Source: Microvirga roseola (GTDB taxonomy: Bacteria > Pseudomonadota > Alphaproteobacteria > Rhizobiales > Beijerinckiaceae). Taken from it: 33,190 nt of DNA. The DNA lies in assembly GCF_020866965.1 (NCBI RefSeq), contig NZ_JAJATX010000046.1, forward strand, positions 334 through 33,523, written 5' to 3'. This document shows, in pieces, positions 19,179 to 27,926 of this stretch (its first letter is position 1; every line of letters begins with the position of its first letter). The translations under genes were made by a program, and so were the position numbers. The notes below the pieces were generated by a model. It searched no databases. It was given only the letters and a program-made list of their open reading frames with translations, and was not told the origin of the DNA.

Positions 19179-19234
19179 CCGCCTTCAGGCGGGGCTTAGG
19201 ACCGGGGCCGATGCCTAGCAGCGTGCGGCCCCGG
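19179..19234 (-). promoter_or_regulatory. two stem-loops in the rpoA-rplQ spacer
   Basis: CCGGGGCCG (19202-19210) and CGGCCCCGG (19226-19234) are perfect 9-base complements around a 15-base loop. CCGCC (19179-19183) and GGCGG (19188-19192) form a second short stem with a 4-base loop. On the transcript the large stem comes first, 60-110 bases before the rplQ start. Neither is followed by a T-run, so mRNA processing or translational control is more likely than termination. Confidence 0.5.
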
Positions 19235-19240
19235 CCAATC

Positions 19241-20257
19241 TCAGTAGTGCTCCTCGAAGCGCTTCGCAAGATCCTCGATGTTCTCCGGCGGCCAGCCCGG
19301 CACGTCCATGCCGAGGTGCAGACCCATGGAAGCGAGAACTTCCTTGATCTCGTTGAGCGACTTGCGGCCGAAATTCGGGGTGCGGAGCATCTCGGCTTCA
19401 GACTTCTGGATGAGGTCGCCGATATAGACGATGTTATCATTCTTCAGGCAATTCGCCGAACGGACCGACAGTTCGAGTTCGTCCACCTTCTTGAGCAGCG
19501 CCGGGTTGAACGGAAGCTGCGGCGCGGCGGCGGCGGCCTCCTCCTTGCGGGGCTCCTCGAAGTTCACGAACACCTGGAGCTGGTCCTGGAGGATGCGGGC
19601 GGCATAGGCCACGGCGTCCTCCGGCGTCACGGCGCCATTGGTCTCGACCGTCATGGTCAGCTTGTCGTAGTCGAGAATCTGGCCCTCACGGGTGTTCTCG
19701 ATGCGGTACGACACCTTCTTGACCGGGCTGTAGAGCGAGTCGACCGGGATGAGGCCGATGGGAGCGTCCTCGGCGCGGTTGCGCTCGGCGGGAACGTAGC
19801 CCTTGCCCGTGTTGACCGTGAACTCCATGCGGATCTCGGCGCCCTCGTCCAGGGTGCAGAGAACGAGCTCGGGGTTCAGGATCTGGACGTCGCCCACGGT
19901 GTTGATGTCGCCGGCGGTCACGGCGCCAGGACCGGTCTTGCGAAGCGTCATGCGCTTCGGACCTTCGCCCTGCATCTTGATAGCGATCGTCTTCACGTTG
20001 AGGACGATGTCCGTCACGTCCTCGCGGACGCCCGGGATGGAAGAGAATTCATGCAGAACGCCGTCGATATGGACCGACGTCACAGCCGCGCCCTGGAGCG
20101 AGGACAGGAGAACGCGACGCAGGGAGTTGCCGAGCGTCGTGCCGAAACCGCGCTCGAGGGGCTCCGCGACGACGGTCGCGATGCGCTTCGGGTCGTCGCC
20201 CGGGGCGACTTCCAGCTTGTTCGGCTTAATCAGCTCTTGCCAGTTCTTTTGGATCAC
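19241..20257 (-). CDS. rpoA: DNA-directed RNA polymerase subunit alpha
   Basis: A 338-residue subunit that dimerises to start assembly of RNA polymerase. The N-terminal domain (1-235) has [21 protein letters not shown] at about 33-53 and the GYVPAERN loop. A short linker rich in Glu and Ala (about 238-252) leads to the C-terminal domain, with [16 protein letters not shown] and [13 protein letters not shown], which contacts DNA UP elements and activators. I place the start at the second in-frame GTG (20257), since [17 protein letters not shown] is the family N-terminus and AGAGG lies seven bases before it; a GTG two codons earlier would sit directly on the Shine-Dalgarno. Confidence 0.98.
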   Translation of the reverse strand: MIQKNWQELIKPNKLEVAPGDDPKRIATVVAEPLERGFGTTLGNSLRRVLLSSLQGAAVTSVHIDGVLHEFSSIPGVREDVTDIVLNVKTIAIKMQGEGPKRMTLRKTGPGAVTAGDINTVGDVQILNPELVLCTLDEGAEIRMEFTVNTGKGYVPAERNRAEDAPIGLIPVDSLYSPVKKVSYRIENTREGQILDYDKLTMTVETNGAVTPEDAVAYAARILQDQLQVFVNFEEPRKEEAAAAAPQLPFNPALLKKVDELELSVRSANCLKNDNIVYIGDLIQKSEAEMLRTPNFGRKSLNEIKEVLASMGLHLGMDVPGWPPENIEDLAKRFEEHY

Positions 20258-20283
20258 AACCACACCTCTCGAGGTACGGCTTG

Positions 20284-20343
20284 AAGGGAGGCATGAAAGC
20301 CGCCCTTTAAACCGGAACGCGCGCGGGCTTCAGGCCCACGCGC
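20284..20343 (-). promoter_or_regulatory. two stem-loops in the rpsK-rpoA spacer
   Basis: GCGCGCGGGC (20319-20328) pairs with GCCCACGCGC (20334-20343) with one G-U, directly after the rpsK stop. AAGGGAGGC (20284-20292) pairs with GCCGCCCTT (20299-20307) with one mismatch, close before the rpoA start. No T-run follows the first stem. Possible processing or attenuation signals. Confidence 0.45.
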
Positions 20344-20356
20344 CGGATGATCTTGA

Positions 20357-20746
20357 TTAGACGCGGCGGCGCTTGCGCGGCCGGCAGCCATTGTGCGGGA
20401 TCGGCGTCACGTCACGGATCGAGGTGACGGTGAAGCCGGCCGCCTGGAGGGCACGGAGCGCGGATTCGCGGCCGGAGCCGGGACCGGACACCTCGACCTC
20501 GAGGGTGCGCATGCCGTGCTCGGAAGCCTTGCGGGCCGCGTCCTCGGCGGCAACCTGCGCAGCGTAGGGGGTCGACTTACGCGAGCCCTTGAAGCCCATC
20601 GCGCCGGCCGAGGACCACGAGATCGTGTTGCCCTGGGCGTCGGTGATGGTGATCATGGTGTTGTTGAACGAGGCGTTCACATGCGCCACGCCGGAAACGA
20701 TGTTCTTGCGTTCGCGGCGGCGGACGCGGGTAGCTTCTTTAGCCAT
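20357..20746 (-). CDS. rpsK: 30S ribosomal protein S11
   Basis: A 129-residue protein of the 30S platform, near the mRNA exit. The start ATG gives [16 protein letters not shown], with AAGGA eight bases before it; a TTG two codons upstream is less likely. Family hallmarks are [16 protein letters not shown] (24-39), the [21 protein letters not shown] block (42-62) and the C-terminal [18 protein letters not shown]. It follows rpsM after 78 bases that contain a terminator-like hairpin. Confidence 0.98.
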   Translation of the reverse strand: MAKEATRVRRRERKNIVSGVAHVNASFNNTMITITDAQGNTISWSSAGAMGFKGSRKSTPYAAQVAAEDAARKASEHGMRTLEVEVSGPGSGRESALRALQAAGFTVTSIRDVTPIPHNGCRPRKRRRV

Positions 20747-20787
20747 ACTCAAGGTCCTTCAAACGCGCCCGTCATGCCAGGCGCTCG

Positions 20788-20816
20788 GGAGAAAAGGCCA
20801 CCCTCAGCGGGTGGCC
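20788..20816 (-). terminator. terminator-like hairpin between rpsM and rpsK
   Basis: Read on the minus strand, GGCCACCC (20816-20809) pairs perfectly with GGGTGGCC (20803-20796) around a 5-base loop, and the stem is followed by TTTTCTCCC. It begins nine bases after the rpsM stop. It looks like a weak intrinsic terminator within the operon, which would lower expression of rpsK-rpoA-rplQ relative to rpsM, or act with read-through. Confidence 0.55.
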
Positions 20817-20824
20817 GTGAAAAA

Positions 20825-21193
20825 TTACTTCTTCTTGCCGGCGATCGGCTTCGCCTTGCCCTTGCGGGTGCGGGCGTTCGTGTGGGTGCGCTGGCCGCGG
20901 ACCGGCAGGCTGCGGCGGTGGCGCAGGCCACGATAAACGCCGAGGTCCATGAGGCGCTTGATGTTCATGGAGACTTCGCGGCGCAGGTCGCCTTCCACGA
21001 TGTAGTCGCGGTCGATGGTCTCACGGATCTGGAGCACTTCGGCGTCCGTCAGCTGGTTGACGCGGCGCTCAGCCGGGATGTTGACCTTCTCGACGATCTC
21101 CTGGGCCTTCTTGGCCCCGATGCCGTGGATGTACTGGAGCGCGATCACAACGCGCTTGTTGGTCGGAATATTGACGCCTGCAATACGGGCCAT
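20825..21193 (-). CDS. rpsM: 30S ribosomal protein S13
   Basis: A 122-residue protein of the 30S head that contacts the P-site tRNA and bridges to the 50[26 protein letters not shown] at the N-terminus (helix-two turn-helix) and [20 protein letters not shown] (about 88-107) near the basic C-terminus are diagnostic. GGAG lies upstream of the ATG. It begins the alpha-operon part of the cluster: the preceding 201-base spacer is the longest in the ribosomal block. Confidence 0.98.
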   Translation of the reverse strand: MARIAGVNIPTNKRVVIALQYIHGIGAKKAQEIVEKVNIPAERRVNQLTDAEVLQIRETIDRDYIVEGDLRREVSMNIKRLMDLGVYRGLRHRRSLPVRGQRTHTNARTRKGKAKPIAGKKK

Positions 21194-21211
21194 CGTCCGT
21201 CTCCATGTAAT

Positions 21212-21329
21212 CGAAGCCTCAAGGCTTCGGAGGGATGTTATCGCGCGTCCGGTGGAGGCCGGCCCCTGCGCGGGTTATGTCTTCACAAAACGCAACAATC
21301 CGGAGCGGCTTCTCTCGAAACCCTCCGGA
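21212..21329 (-). promoter_or_regulatory. adk-rpsM spacer with two stem-loops
   Basis: CGAAGCC (21212-21218) and GGCTTCG (21223-21229) form a 7-base stem with a UUGA loop on the transcript, about 18 bases before the rpsM start and just 5' of its ribosome binding site. TCCGGAG (21299-21305) and CTCCGGA (21323-21329) form a second stem. A TTGACG at about 21380 is a possible -35 box on the minus strand, but no good -10 box stands 16-18 bases after it. The rest of the spacer shows nothing. Confidence 0.4.
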
Positions 21330-21394
21330 CAGGCATGCGATTTGCAAGAGGCATGGCCCTAGCGGTTTTCCCGCGGGCCGTCAAGTCCCCTGCC

Positions 21395-21976
21395 CTAGCG
21401 GCCGAGGATTTTCTTGATGTCTTCCGTGACCTCGTCAATGGGCTTCATGCCATTGACGGTCCTCAGCTGGCCCTTGCTCTCGAAATAGGCGGAAAGCGGG
21501 GCCGTCTGGGCCCGGTAGGCCTCCAGGCGGGTCTTGAAGACCTCCGGGTTGTCGTCCCTGCGGACCTGCTCGCCCCGGGCTTCGGTGTCCTTGGCGCGCT
21601 TGACGATGCGATCGACGAGCTCGTTCTCGTTCACCTTGAACTCGATTACGCAGTCGAGCTTGAGGCCCTTCCGGTCCAGCATGGCGTCGAAGGCCTCGGC
21701 CTGGGCGACGGTGCGCGGGAAGCCGTCGAGGATGAACCCCTGCCGGGCGTCCGGCTCCTCGATCCGGTCCTCGATGATGCCGACGACGATCTCGTCGGAC
21801 ACCAGCTCGCCCCGGTCCATCACGGCCTTGGCCTTGAGACCGACCGGCGTTCCGGCGGCCACCGCTGCACGGAGCATGTCGCCGGTCGAGAGCTGAGGAA
21901 TTCCGAGCCGCTCGACCAGACGCACGGCCTGGGTCCCCTTGCCGGCCCCGGGCGGCCCCAGCAGGATGATCCTCAT
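21395..21976 (-). CDS. adk: adenylate kinase (short form)
   Basis: A 193-residue enzyme that interconverts ATP + AMP and 2 ADP. The P-loop is [12 protein letters not shown] at residues 5-16, the AMP-binding region has [17 protein letters not shown] (30-46), and [18 protein letters not shown] (78-95) contains the conserved DGFPR. The LID is short (around [18 protein letters not shown]), without the zinc-type insert, as in other alphaproteobacteria. The ATG follows the secY stop by 56 bases containing a strong hairpin. Confidence 0.97.
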   Translation of the reverse strand: MRIILLGPPGAGKGTQAVRLVERLGIPQLSTGDMLRAAVAAGTPVGLKAKAVMDRGELVSDEIVVGIIEDRIEEPDARQGFILDGFPRTVAQAEAFDAMLDRKGLKLDCVIEFKVNENELVDRIVKRAKDTEARGEQVRRDDNPEVFKTRLEAYRAQTAPLSAYFESKGQLRTVNGMKPIDEVTEDIKKILGR

Positions 21977-22000
21977 CGATGTCCCCCTGTTTTGCTTGAC

Positions 22001-22025
22001 ATTTCCCGCGGGTGCCGCGGGAAAT
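22001..22025 (-). promoter_or_regulatory. strong hairpin between secY and adk
   Basis: ATTTCCCGCGG (22001-22011) and CCGCGGGAAAT (22015-22025) are perfect 11-base complements separated by three bases. On the transcript the stem starts seven bases after the secY stop and is followed by GTCAAGCAAAAC, without Ts. It therefore fits an RNA stability or processing structure better than an intrinsic terminator. Confidence 0.55.
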
Positions 22026-22032
22026 CCAGATC

Positions 22033-23370
22033 TTACCGACGCCGCGCGCCCTTGAGCTTCGCCTTCTTGACGAGGCCCTCGTACTGGTGAGCCAGCAAAT
22101 GGCCGTGAACCTGGGCCACGGTGTCCATCGTAACAGAGACAACGATCAGAAGCGAAGTGCCGCCAAAGTAGAATGGCAGGGCTGCATAGGAGACCAGCAA
22201 TTCCGGAATGAGGCAGATCACGACGAGATAGGCCGCGCCGATCACGGTGATGCGGGTGAGCACCTGGTCGATGAACTCGGCCGTCCGCTCGCCCGGCCGG
22301 ATGCCGGGAATGAAGCCGCCCTGCTTCTTCAGATTGTCCGCCGTCTCCGTCGGGTTGAAGACGATGGCCGTGTAGAAGAAGGCGAAGAACACGATCAGGC
22401 CCGCGTACAGGAACATGTAGGCCGGGCGCCCATGGGCCAGATAGGCCGTCAGGGTCGCGAGGATGCCGGTTCCGTCCGTGCCCGCCTGGAAGCTAGCGAT
22501 GGTGGTCGGCAGCAGCAGGAGCGACGAGGCGAAGATCGGCGGGATCACACCCGAGGTGTTCAGCTTCAGGGGCAGGAACGAGGTCTGGCCCTCATACATC
22601 CGGTTGCCGACCTGGCGCTTCGGATAGTTGATGAGCAGGCGGCGCTGGGCACGCTCCATGAACACCACGAAGTAGATGATCAGGATCGCCATGACGATGA
22701 CGCCTATGATCAGTGCCGTGGAGATCGCGCCCTGGCGGCCGAGTTCCAGAGTGCCGGCGATGGCGCTCGGAAGGTTGGCCACGATGCCCGCGAAGATGAT
22801 GAGCGAGGTGCCGTTGCCGATGCCGCGCGACGTTATCTGCTCGCCGAGCCACATCAGGAACATGGTTCCGCCTGTGAGCGTGATGACAGCGGTGATCACG
22901 AAGAACAGGCCCGGGGTCTGAACGATGTTGCTGCCCGCCTGGAGGCCGACGGCGATACCCCAGGACTGGAACAGGGCCAGCACGACGGTCAGGTAGCGGG
23001 TGTACTGGTTGAGGATCTTGCGGCCCGCCTCCCCTTCCTTCTTGAGCGCCTCGAGAGAGGGCAGAACGGAGGTGAGGAGCTGAATGATGATAGATGCCGA
23101 GATGTACGGCATGATGTTGAGGGCGAAGATCGCCATGCGCTCGACCGCGCCGCCCGAGAACATGTTGAAGAGGCCGAGCACACCGCCGCTGGCGTTCTGG
23201 AAGCTCTGCGCCAGAGCCTCCGGATTGATGCCGGGCAGCGGGATATAGGTGCCCAAGCGGTAGATGATGAGCGCGCCAAGGGTGAACCAGATGCGCTTCT
23301 TCAACTCCTCGGCCTTGGCGATGGCGCCGAAATTGATGTTTGCGGCAAGTTGCTCGGCTGCTGAAGCCAT
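22033..23370 (-). CDS. secY: protein translocase subunit SecY
   Basis: A 445-residue inner-membrane channel of the Sec translocon, working with SecE and SecG and driven by SecA or the ribosome. Ten membrane helices are seen. The N-terminal segment has [23 protein letters not shown], followed by the plug region with [34 protein letters not shown], and a late cytosolic loop has [28 protein letters not shown], which contacts the ribosome and SecA. The ATG gives [27 protein letters not shown], typical of relatives. It follows rplO after 105 bases with a hairpin. Confidence 0.98.
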   Translation of the reverse strand: MASAAEQLAANINFGAIAKAEELKKRIWFTLGALIIYRLGTYIPLPGINPEALAQSFQNASGGVLGLFNMFSGGAVERMAIFALNIMPYISASIIIQLLTSVLPSLEALKKEGEAGRKILNQYTRYLTVVLALFQSWGIAVGLQAGSNIVQTPGLFFVITAVITLTGGTMFLMWLGEQITSRGIGNGTSLIIFAGIVANLPSAIAGTLELGRQGAISTALIIGVIVMAILIIYFVVFMERAQRRLLINYPKRQVGNRMYEGQTSFLPLKLNTSGVIPPIFASSLLLLPTTIASFQAGTDGTGILATLTAYLAHGRPAYMFLYAGLIVFFAFFYTAIVFNPTETADNLKKQGGFIPGIRPGERTAEFIDQVLTRITVIGAAYLVVICLIPELLVSYAALPFYFGGTSLLIVVSVTMDTVAQVHGHLLAHQYEGLVKKAKLKGARRR

Positions 23371-23415
23371 TGTTCGTCCTCGAAAACCTGGATACGTGAC
23401 GGTTCATCACGCAAA

Positions 23416-23446
23416 CGGCGGCCACGCGATCAGTCGCGGGCCGCCG
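23416..23446 (-). promoter_or_regulatory. strong hairpin between rplO and secY
   Basis: CGGCGGCC (23416-23423) pairs perfectly with GGCCGCCG (23439-23446), and inside it CGCGA pairs with TCGCG around a TCAG loop. On the transcript it begins about 30 bases after the rplO stop and is followed by TTTGCG only, so termination would be weak. It may set the drop from ribosomal protein to secY expression. Confidence 0.5.
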
Positions 23447-23475
23447 CTTGGATCTTAGTCAATGTGGGCGCGGGC

Positions 23476-23949
23476 TCACGCCTGCGCAACGGCACCCAGC
23501 AGGGTCACCGAGCCACCAGCCTTCTCGATCGCTGCGACGGCCGACTTGGACGCGCCAGCAACCTGGAACGACAGCTTCGTCTTGAGCTCGCCCACGCCGA
23601 GGATCTTCACGCCGTCGCGCGGCTTGGAGACCACGCCTGCTGCGACCAGCGTCTCGACGGTGACCGGAGCCCCCGTGTCGAGCTTGCCGGCCTCGATGGC
23701 CTGCTGGATCCGGCCGACGTTGACCTCGTTGAGGTCGGTCGCGTTCGGCTTGTTGAAGCCGCGCTTCGGCAGACGACGGTGCAGAGGCATCTGACCGCCT
23801 TCGAAGCCCTTGATCGACACGCCCGTGCGGGACTTCTGACCCTTGACGCCCCGGCCGCCGGTCTTGCCCTTGCCCGAGCCGATACCACGGCCGACGCGCA
23901 TACGGTTCTTCGTAGCGCCTTCGTTGTCACGAATTTCGTTAAGTTTCAT
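23476..23949 (-). CDS. rplO: 50S ribosomal protein L15
   Basis: A 157-residue protein of the 50S core. [22 protein letters not shown] at the N-terminus followed by [20 protein letters not shown] (24-43), a glycine- and lysine-rich extension that threads through rRNA, is diagnostic. The start is the ATG at 23949; an in-frame ATG nine codons upstream overlaps the spacer and has no homology. It follows rpmD after ten bases. Confidence 0.98.
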   Translation of the reverse strand: MKLNEIRDNEGATKNRMRVGRGIGSGKGKTGGRGVKGQKSRTGVSIKGFEGGQMPLHRRLPKRGFNKPNATDLNEVNVGRIQQAIEAGKLDTGAPVTVETLVAAGVVSKPRDGVKILGVGELKTKLSFQVAGASKSAVAAIEKAGGSVTLLGAVAQA

Positions 23950-23959
23950 GACGCTCTCC

Positions 23960-24169
23960 TCACTGCCCGTCGACAACGCGCACGAGGTGCTTGACCTTCT
24001 CGATCATGCCGCGAACGGACGGCGTGTCTTCCAAGGTCGAGGTGCGATGGAGCTTGTTGAGCTTGAGGCCGATCAGCGTCTGGCGCTGCTTGGCCTCGCG
24101 GCGGATCGGCGAACCGATCTGCTCAACGGTGATGGTCTTCGCCTCAGCGGAGGCAGGCTGCTTCGCCAT
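23960..24169 (-). CDS. rpmD: 50S ribosomal protein L30
   Basis: A 69-residue protein with the L30 core [30 protein letters not shown] and [15 protein letters not shown]. An extra eight residues (MAKQPASA) precede the part common to all L30 proteins. It lies between rpsE (14 bases) and rplO, in the standard spc order. Confidence 0.97.
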   Translation of the reverse strand: MAKQPASAEAKTITVEQIGSPIRREAKQRQTLIGLKLNKLHRTSTLEDTPSVRGMIEKVKHLVRVVDGQ

Positions 24170-24183
24170 GGTCGGAGCCTCCC

Positions 24184-24753
24184 CTACGCTTCAGCGCCAG
24201 CTTCGAGGCTGGCATCGGCATCGCGGCGGCGAGCCTGCAGCGTCGAGACCTTCAGGCCACGACGGGCAGCGACGGCACGCGGGCTGTCCTCGTTCTTGAG
24301 CGCGTCGAAAGTCGCGCGGACGAGGTTGTAGGGGTTCGACGAGCCGAGGGACTTGGAGACCACGTCCTGCACGCCGAGCGCCTCGAAGACTGCACGCATC
24401 GGACCGCCGGCGATGATGCCGGTGCCCTGGGGAGCGGCGCGAAGCACGACCTTGCCGGCGCCGTGGCGGCCGTTCACGTCGTGGTGCAGGGTGCGACCCT
24501 CGCGGAGGGCGACGCGGATCATGGAACGCTTCGCAGCGTCCGTGGCCTTGCGGATCGCCTCCGGGACCTCACGGGCCTTGCCGTGGCCGAAGCCGACGCG
24601 GCCCTTCTGGTCGCCGACGACGACGAGAGCGGCAAAGCCGAAGCGACGGCCGCCCTTCACCACCTTGGCAACGCGGTTGATATGGACCAGGCGGTCCACG
24701 AATTCGCTGTCGCGCTCTTCGCGTTCAGCGCGTTCTCTTGGTTCTCTTGCCAT
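24184..24753 (-). CDS. rpsE: 30S ribosomal protein S5
   Basis: A 189-residue protein of the 30S back, involved in decoding accuracy and mRNA unwinding. The N-terminal double-stranded RNA-binding fold has [31 protein letters not shown] (22-52), followed by [17 protein letters not shown] and the C-terminal domain with [32 protein letters not shown]. The start ATG at 24753 gives [18 protein letters not shown]; an in-frame ATG four codons earlier is less likely. The C-terminal [15 protein letters not shown] is a variable tail. Confidence 0.98.
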   Translation of the reverse strand: MAREPRERAEREERDSEFVDRLVHINRVAKVVKGGRRFGFAALVVVGDQKGRVGFGHGKAREVPEAIRKATDAAKRSMIRVALREGRTLHHDVNGRHGAGKVVLRAAPQGTGIIAGGPMRAVFEALGVQDVVSKSLGSSNPYNLVRATFDALKNEDSPRAVAARRGLKVSTLQARRRDADASLEAGAEA

Positions 24754-24815
24754 GAGACCTCTCACTTGCGCGGGCGGCGGGCCCGCTCGCTAGGGGATTT
24801 TCCTATACCCGCCGT

Positions 24816-25178
24816 TTAGAAATCGAGACCGCCTTCACGGGCAGCGTCGGCCAGGGCCTTGACGCGGCCGTGATAGAGGTAGCCCGAGCGGTCGAAGATG
24901 ACCTGCTTCACGCCGGCCTGAACCGCGCGCTCGGCAACGAGCTTGCCCACTTCCTTCGCCGCATCGACGGTGGCGCCGGTCTTGAGCTTGCCCTTCAGGT
25001 CCTTCTCGAGGGTCGAAGCCGAAGCGACGGTATGACCGCGCTCGTCATCAATGACCTGGGCGTAGATCTGCTTCGACGAACGGAAGACCGACAAACGCGG
25101 ACGACCATTCGCAGCCTTCTTGATCGCACGGCGCACACGAGCCTTGCGGCGATCTTCGGCGCCTTTCTTCTCAGCCAT
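24816..25178 (-). CDS. rplR: 50S ribosomal protein L18
   Basis: A 120-residue protein that binds 5S rRNA with L5. The basic N-terminus ([34 protein letters not shown]) and the C-terminal [28 protein letters not shown] are family hallmarks. Spacing to rplF is 12 bases and to rpsE 62 bases. Confidence 0.98.
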   Translation of the reverse strand: MAEKKGAEDRRKARVRRAIKKAANGRPRLSVFRSSKQIYAQVIDDERGHTVASASTLEKDLKGKLKTGATVDAAKEVGKLVAERAVQAGVKQVIFDRSGYLYHGRVKALADAAREGGLDF

Positions 25179-25190
25179 GATACGTCGTCC

Positions 25191-25724
25191 TTACTTCTTC
25201 TTGCCTTCCTTGCGGAAGATGAATTCGTTGGCATACTTGACGCCCTTGCCCTTGTAGGGCTCCGGACCGCGATACTCGCGGATCTCGGCGGCGGTCTGGC
25301 CAACCTTCTGCTTGTCGATGCCGGCGACGACGACTTCGGTCGGCTTCGGCGTCGTGATCGTGACACCGGCCGGAATCTCGTAGTCGATATCGTGGCTGTA
25401 GCCCAGCGAAAGCTTCAGCACCTTGCCGGCAACGGCGGCGCGGTAACCGACGCCGTTGATCTCGAGGCGCTTCTCGAAGCCCTTGGACACACCCTCGACC
25501 AGGTTAGCAACCTGGGCGCGGGACATGCCCCACTTCGCACGGGCCGTCTTGGACTCGTCGCGCGGGTTCACCGACACGGCGCCGTCCTCAAGCACAACCG
25601 ACACTTCTTCGGGGACGAGGAACGAAAGCTCGCCCTTCGAACCCTTCATCTTCACCATCTGGCCGTCCACGGTGGCCGTCACACCTGACGGGACCGGAAC
25701 GGGCTTCTTGCCTACTCGGGACAT
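25191..25724 (-). CDS. rplF: 50S ribosomal protein L6
   Basis: A 177-residue protein near the factor-binding site, made of two duplicated domains. [14 protein letters not shown] at the N-terminus, [27 protein letters not shown] in the middle, and [21 protein letters not shown] near the C-terminus are diagnostic. The gene follows rpsH after 38 bases. Confidence 0.98.
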   Translation of the reverse strand: MSRVGKKPVPVPSGVTATVDGQMVKMKGSKGELSFLVPEEVSVVLEDGAVSVNPRDESKTARAKWGMSRAQVANLVEGVSKGFEKRLEINGVGYRAAVAGKVLKLSLGYSHDIDYEIPAGVTITTPKPTEVVVAGIDKQKVGQTAAEIREYRGPEPYKGKGVKYANEFIFRKEGKKK

Positions 25725-25762
25725 TCTCGAATCTCCGTGGTTCTGTGCTGATGCCTGAAGTC

Positions 25763-26158
25763 TTAGAAGATCTTGCAGAGCACTTCGCCGCCCACGTTCT
25801 TCTCCCGGGCCTCGTGATCGGCCATCACGCCCTGGGGCGTCGAGAGAATGGTGATGCCAAGACCGTCAGCCACGCGCGGCATGGTGTCGACGGACGCGTA
25901 TACACGGCGGCCCGGCTTGGAGACGCGCTCGATGGAGCGGATCACCGGCTGGCCATCATAGTACTTCAGCTCGATCGAGAACTCGGTCCGGCCATTGCCG
26001 AACTCGGTCTGCGAATAGTCGCGGATGTAACCCTCGCTCTTGAGAACCTCAAGAACGCGGGCGCGCAGCTTCGAGCCGGGCGTGGAAACGGTTCCGCGAC
26101 GGCGCATCTGCGCGTTGCGGATACGGGTGAGCATATCGCCCAACGGATCGTTGATCAT
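25763..26158 (-). CDS. rpsH: 30S ribosomal protein S8
   Basis: A 131-residue primary 16S rRNA-binding protein; in E. coli it also represses its own operon by binding the spc m[23 protein letters not shown] (3-22) and the C-terminal [32 protein letters not shown] carry the RNA-binding surface (STPQGVM, GGEVL). It is preceded by rpsN after 15 bases. Confidence 0.98.
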   Translation of the reverse strand: MINDPLGDMLTRIRNAQMRRRGTVSTPGSKLRARVLEVLKSEGYIRDYSQTEFGNGRTEFSIELKYYDGQPVIRSIERVSKPGRRVYASVDTMPRVADGLGITILSTPQGVMADHEAREKNVGGEVLCKIF

Positions 26159-26173
26159 GAGATGCCCTCCCTC

Positions 26174-26479
26174 TTACCAGCTGGACTTCACGAGGCCCGG
26201 GATCAGGCCCTTGTTGCCGAGCTCGCGCAGAGCGATACGCGACATGCCGAGCTTACGGTAGTAAGCGCGCGGACGGCCCGTGATCTCACACCGGTTGCGG
26301 ATGCGGGTCGGGCTCGCGTTGCGCGGCAGCTCCGAAAGCTTGAGGCGCGCCTCGAAGCGCTCCTCCATGGACTTGGACTCGTCGTTGGCGACCGCCAGGA
26401 GGCGCTCGCGGCGGCCCGAGAATTTCTTCACGAGCTTGCGACGATGCTTGTTCTTCTCAATAGCGCTTTTCTTAGCCAT
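26174..26479 (-). CDS. rpsN: 30S ribosomal protein S14, zinc-free long type
   Basis: A 101-residue protein of the 30S head. The sequence is of the long C-minus type: the CxxC zinc pairs of short S14 are absent, and the corresponding part reads [21 protein letters not shown]. The C-terminal [11 protein letters not shown] is diagnostic. It lies 39 bases after rplE. Confidence 0.98.
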   Translation of the reverse strand: MAKKSAIEKNKHRRKLVKKFSGRRERLLAVANDESKSMEERFEARLKLSELPRNASPTRIRNRCEITGRPRAYYRKLGMSRIALRELGNKGLIPGLVKSSW

Positions 26480-26518
26480 TCGTTTTTCTCCAGTGTCCGC
26501 GTCTGAGGACAGCTATCC

Positions 26519-27085
26519 TCACTGCCGGAACGGGAAGTTGAAGTGACGCAGCAGGGCGCGGGCTTCCTCGTCGGTCTTCGCCGTGGTGGCGATGATGACG
26601 TCCATGCCCCAAACCTGCTCCACCTTGTCGTAGTTGATCTCAGGGAACACCAGGTGCTCCTTGATACCCATCGCGTAATTGCCGCGGCCGTCGAAGGACT
26701 TCGGGTTCAGGCCCCGGAAGTCGCGGACGCGGGGAAGCGCGACGGTCACCAGACGATCCAGGAACTCGTACATGCGAGCCTTGCGGAGCGTGACCTTGGC
26801 GCCGATCGGCATGCCCTCGCGGACCTTGAACTGCGAGATCGCCTTGCGGGCCTTGGTGATCACCGGCTTCTGGCCGGCGATGAGCGCGAGATCGGAAGCC
26901 GCGACCGAAGCCTTCTTCGAGTCGGCGGTCGACTCGCCAACGCCCATGTTGAGGACGATCTTCTCGATCGTCGGCACTTCCATGGGGTTCTTGTAGCCGA
27001 ATTCTTCAATGAGCTTCGGACGCACCACTTCTTCGTAGTGCTTCTTCAGCCGCGGCGTGTAGCCGTCCACCTGGGCCTTAGCCAT
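26519..27085 (-). CDS. rplE: 50S ribosomal protein L5
   Basis: A 188-residue 5S rRNA-binding protein of the central protuberance. [15 protein letters not shown] (39-53), [26 protein letters not shown] (78-103) and the C-terminal [27 protein letters not shown] are hallmarks. Its ATG lies inside the end of rplX (8-base overlap), so its ribosome binding site is within rplX coding sequence and translation is likely coupled. Confidence 0.98.
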   Translation of the reverse strand: MAKAQVDGYTPRLKKHYEEVVRPKLIEEFGYKNPMEVPTIEKIVLNMGVGESTADSKKASVAASDLALIAGQKPVITKARKAISQFKVREGMPIGAKVTLRKARMYEFLDRLVTVALPRVRDFRGLNPKSFDGRGNYAMGIKEHLVFPEINYDKVEQVWGMDVIIATTAKTDEEARALLRHFNFPFRQ

Positions 27086-27395
27086 CGATCAGGTCTCCCG
27101 AACGCTTGGCGAAACGGACCTTGCGGCCGTCTTCGAGAACTTTGAAACCAACCCGGGTCGGCCTGCCGTCCTTCGGGTCCGCATAGGCCAGGTTGGACAG
27201 GTGGATCGGCGCCTCTTTCGAGATGATGCCGCCCTCCTGGGCCGCCGTCTGGCGCTGGTGGCGCTTCACGACGTTAACGCCACGGACGACCGCGCGCTCT
27301 TCCTTCGGAAGCACCTGCACGACTTCACCGGTCTTGCCCTTGTCGCGACCGGTCAGGACGACGACCTTGTCGCCCTTCTTGATCTTCGCGGCCAT
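27078..27395 (-). CDS. rplX: 50S ribosomal protein L24
   Basis: A 105-residue assembly-initiator protein at the exit-tunnel opening. The KOW motif is [22 protein letters not shown] (4-25), followed by [17 protein letters not shown] and [22 protein letters not shown]. The start codon shares one base with the rplN stop (TAATG), and the end overlaps rplE by eight bases. Confidence 0.98.
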   Translation of the reverse strand: MAAKIKKGDKVVVLTGRDKGKTGEVVQVLPKEERAVVRGVNVVKRHQRQTAAQEGGIISKEAPIHLSNLAYADPKDGRPTRVGFKVLEDGRKVRFAKRSGDLIDG

Positions 27396-27763
27396 TAGAG
27401 CACCTCCGGCGCAAGCGAAATGATCTTCATGTGGTTCTTGGCGCGCAGTTCACGGGGAACGGGACCGAAGATACGGGTGCCGACCGGCTCCTTCTGATTG
27501 TTGATCAGAACGGCGGCGTTCCGGTCGAACCGGATGACCGAGCCGTCGGCGCGACGGATGTCCTTGGCGGTGCGCACGACGACCGCCTTCATGACGTCGC
27601 CCTTCTTCACGCGGCCGCGCGGAATAGCCTCTTTTACGGATACGACGATGATATCGCCCACGGAAGCGTACTTACGCTTCGAACCGCCGAGAACCTTGAT
27701 GCACATCACGCGACGGGCGCCGGAATTGTCGGCGACGTCAAGATTCGTCTGCATCTGGATCAT
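27395..27763 (-). CDS. rplN: 50S ribosomal protein L14
   Basis: A 122-residue protein forming intersubunit bridge B8. [27 protein letters not shown] is the diagnostic N-terminus, and [26 protein letters not shown] the C-terminus. The start was set at the ATG at 27763, as in all L14 proteins; a 16-codon upstream extension is not homologous. AGGAAAGG precedes the start. It heads the spc part of the cluster after a 163-base spacer with a promoter candidate. Confidence 0.98.
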   Translation of the reverse strand: MIQMQTNLDVADNSGARRVMCIKVLGGSKRKYASVGDIIVVSVKEAIPRGRVKKGDVMKAVVVRTAKDIRRADGSVIRFDRNAAVLINNQKEPVGTRIFGPVPRELRAKNHMKIISLAPEVL

Positions 27764-27874
27764 GGCTTTGATCCTTTCCTTTGTTTCAGACAGGTTTCCG
27801 GGCCAAGGCACGATTGCCTCCCGGACTACGCCTGACGGGGATCTGACGTCCCCTGCCCTTCATATGTCGAGAAA

Positions 27875-27909
27875 GGCGGCCGTATACACGAACCGCCCTC
27901 GTTAGACAA
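27875..27909 (-). promoter_or_regulatory. candidate vegetative promoter before rplN
   Basis: On the minus strand TTGTCT (27909-27904) and TATACG (27886-27881) stand exactly 17 bases apart, each sharing four of six bases with TTGACA and TATAAT. They lie about 118 bases before the rplN start. GGCGG (27875-27879) and CCGCC (27893-27897) in the same place could instead form a weak hairpin with a TTTCTC tail. The position equals the start of the separate spc operon in E. coli. Confidence 0.4.
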
Positions 27910-27926
27910 CCCCAGAAATCAAGCTT

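Noticed and set aside
21361..21394. Minus-strand promoter with TTGACG in the adk-rpsM spacer
   Set aside because: The -35 box is good, but 16-18 bases after it the sequence is GC-rich (TAGGGC), so no -10 box supports it.
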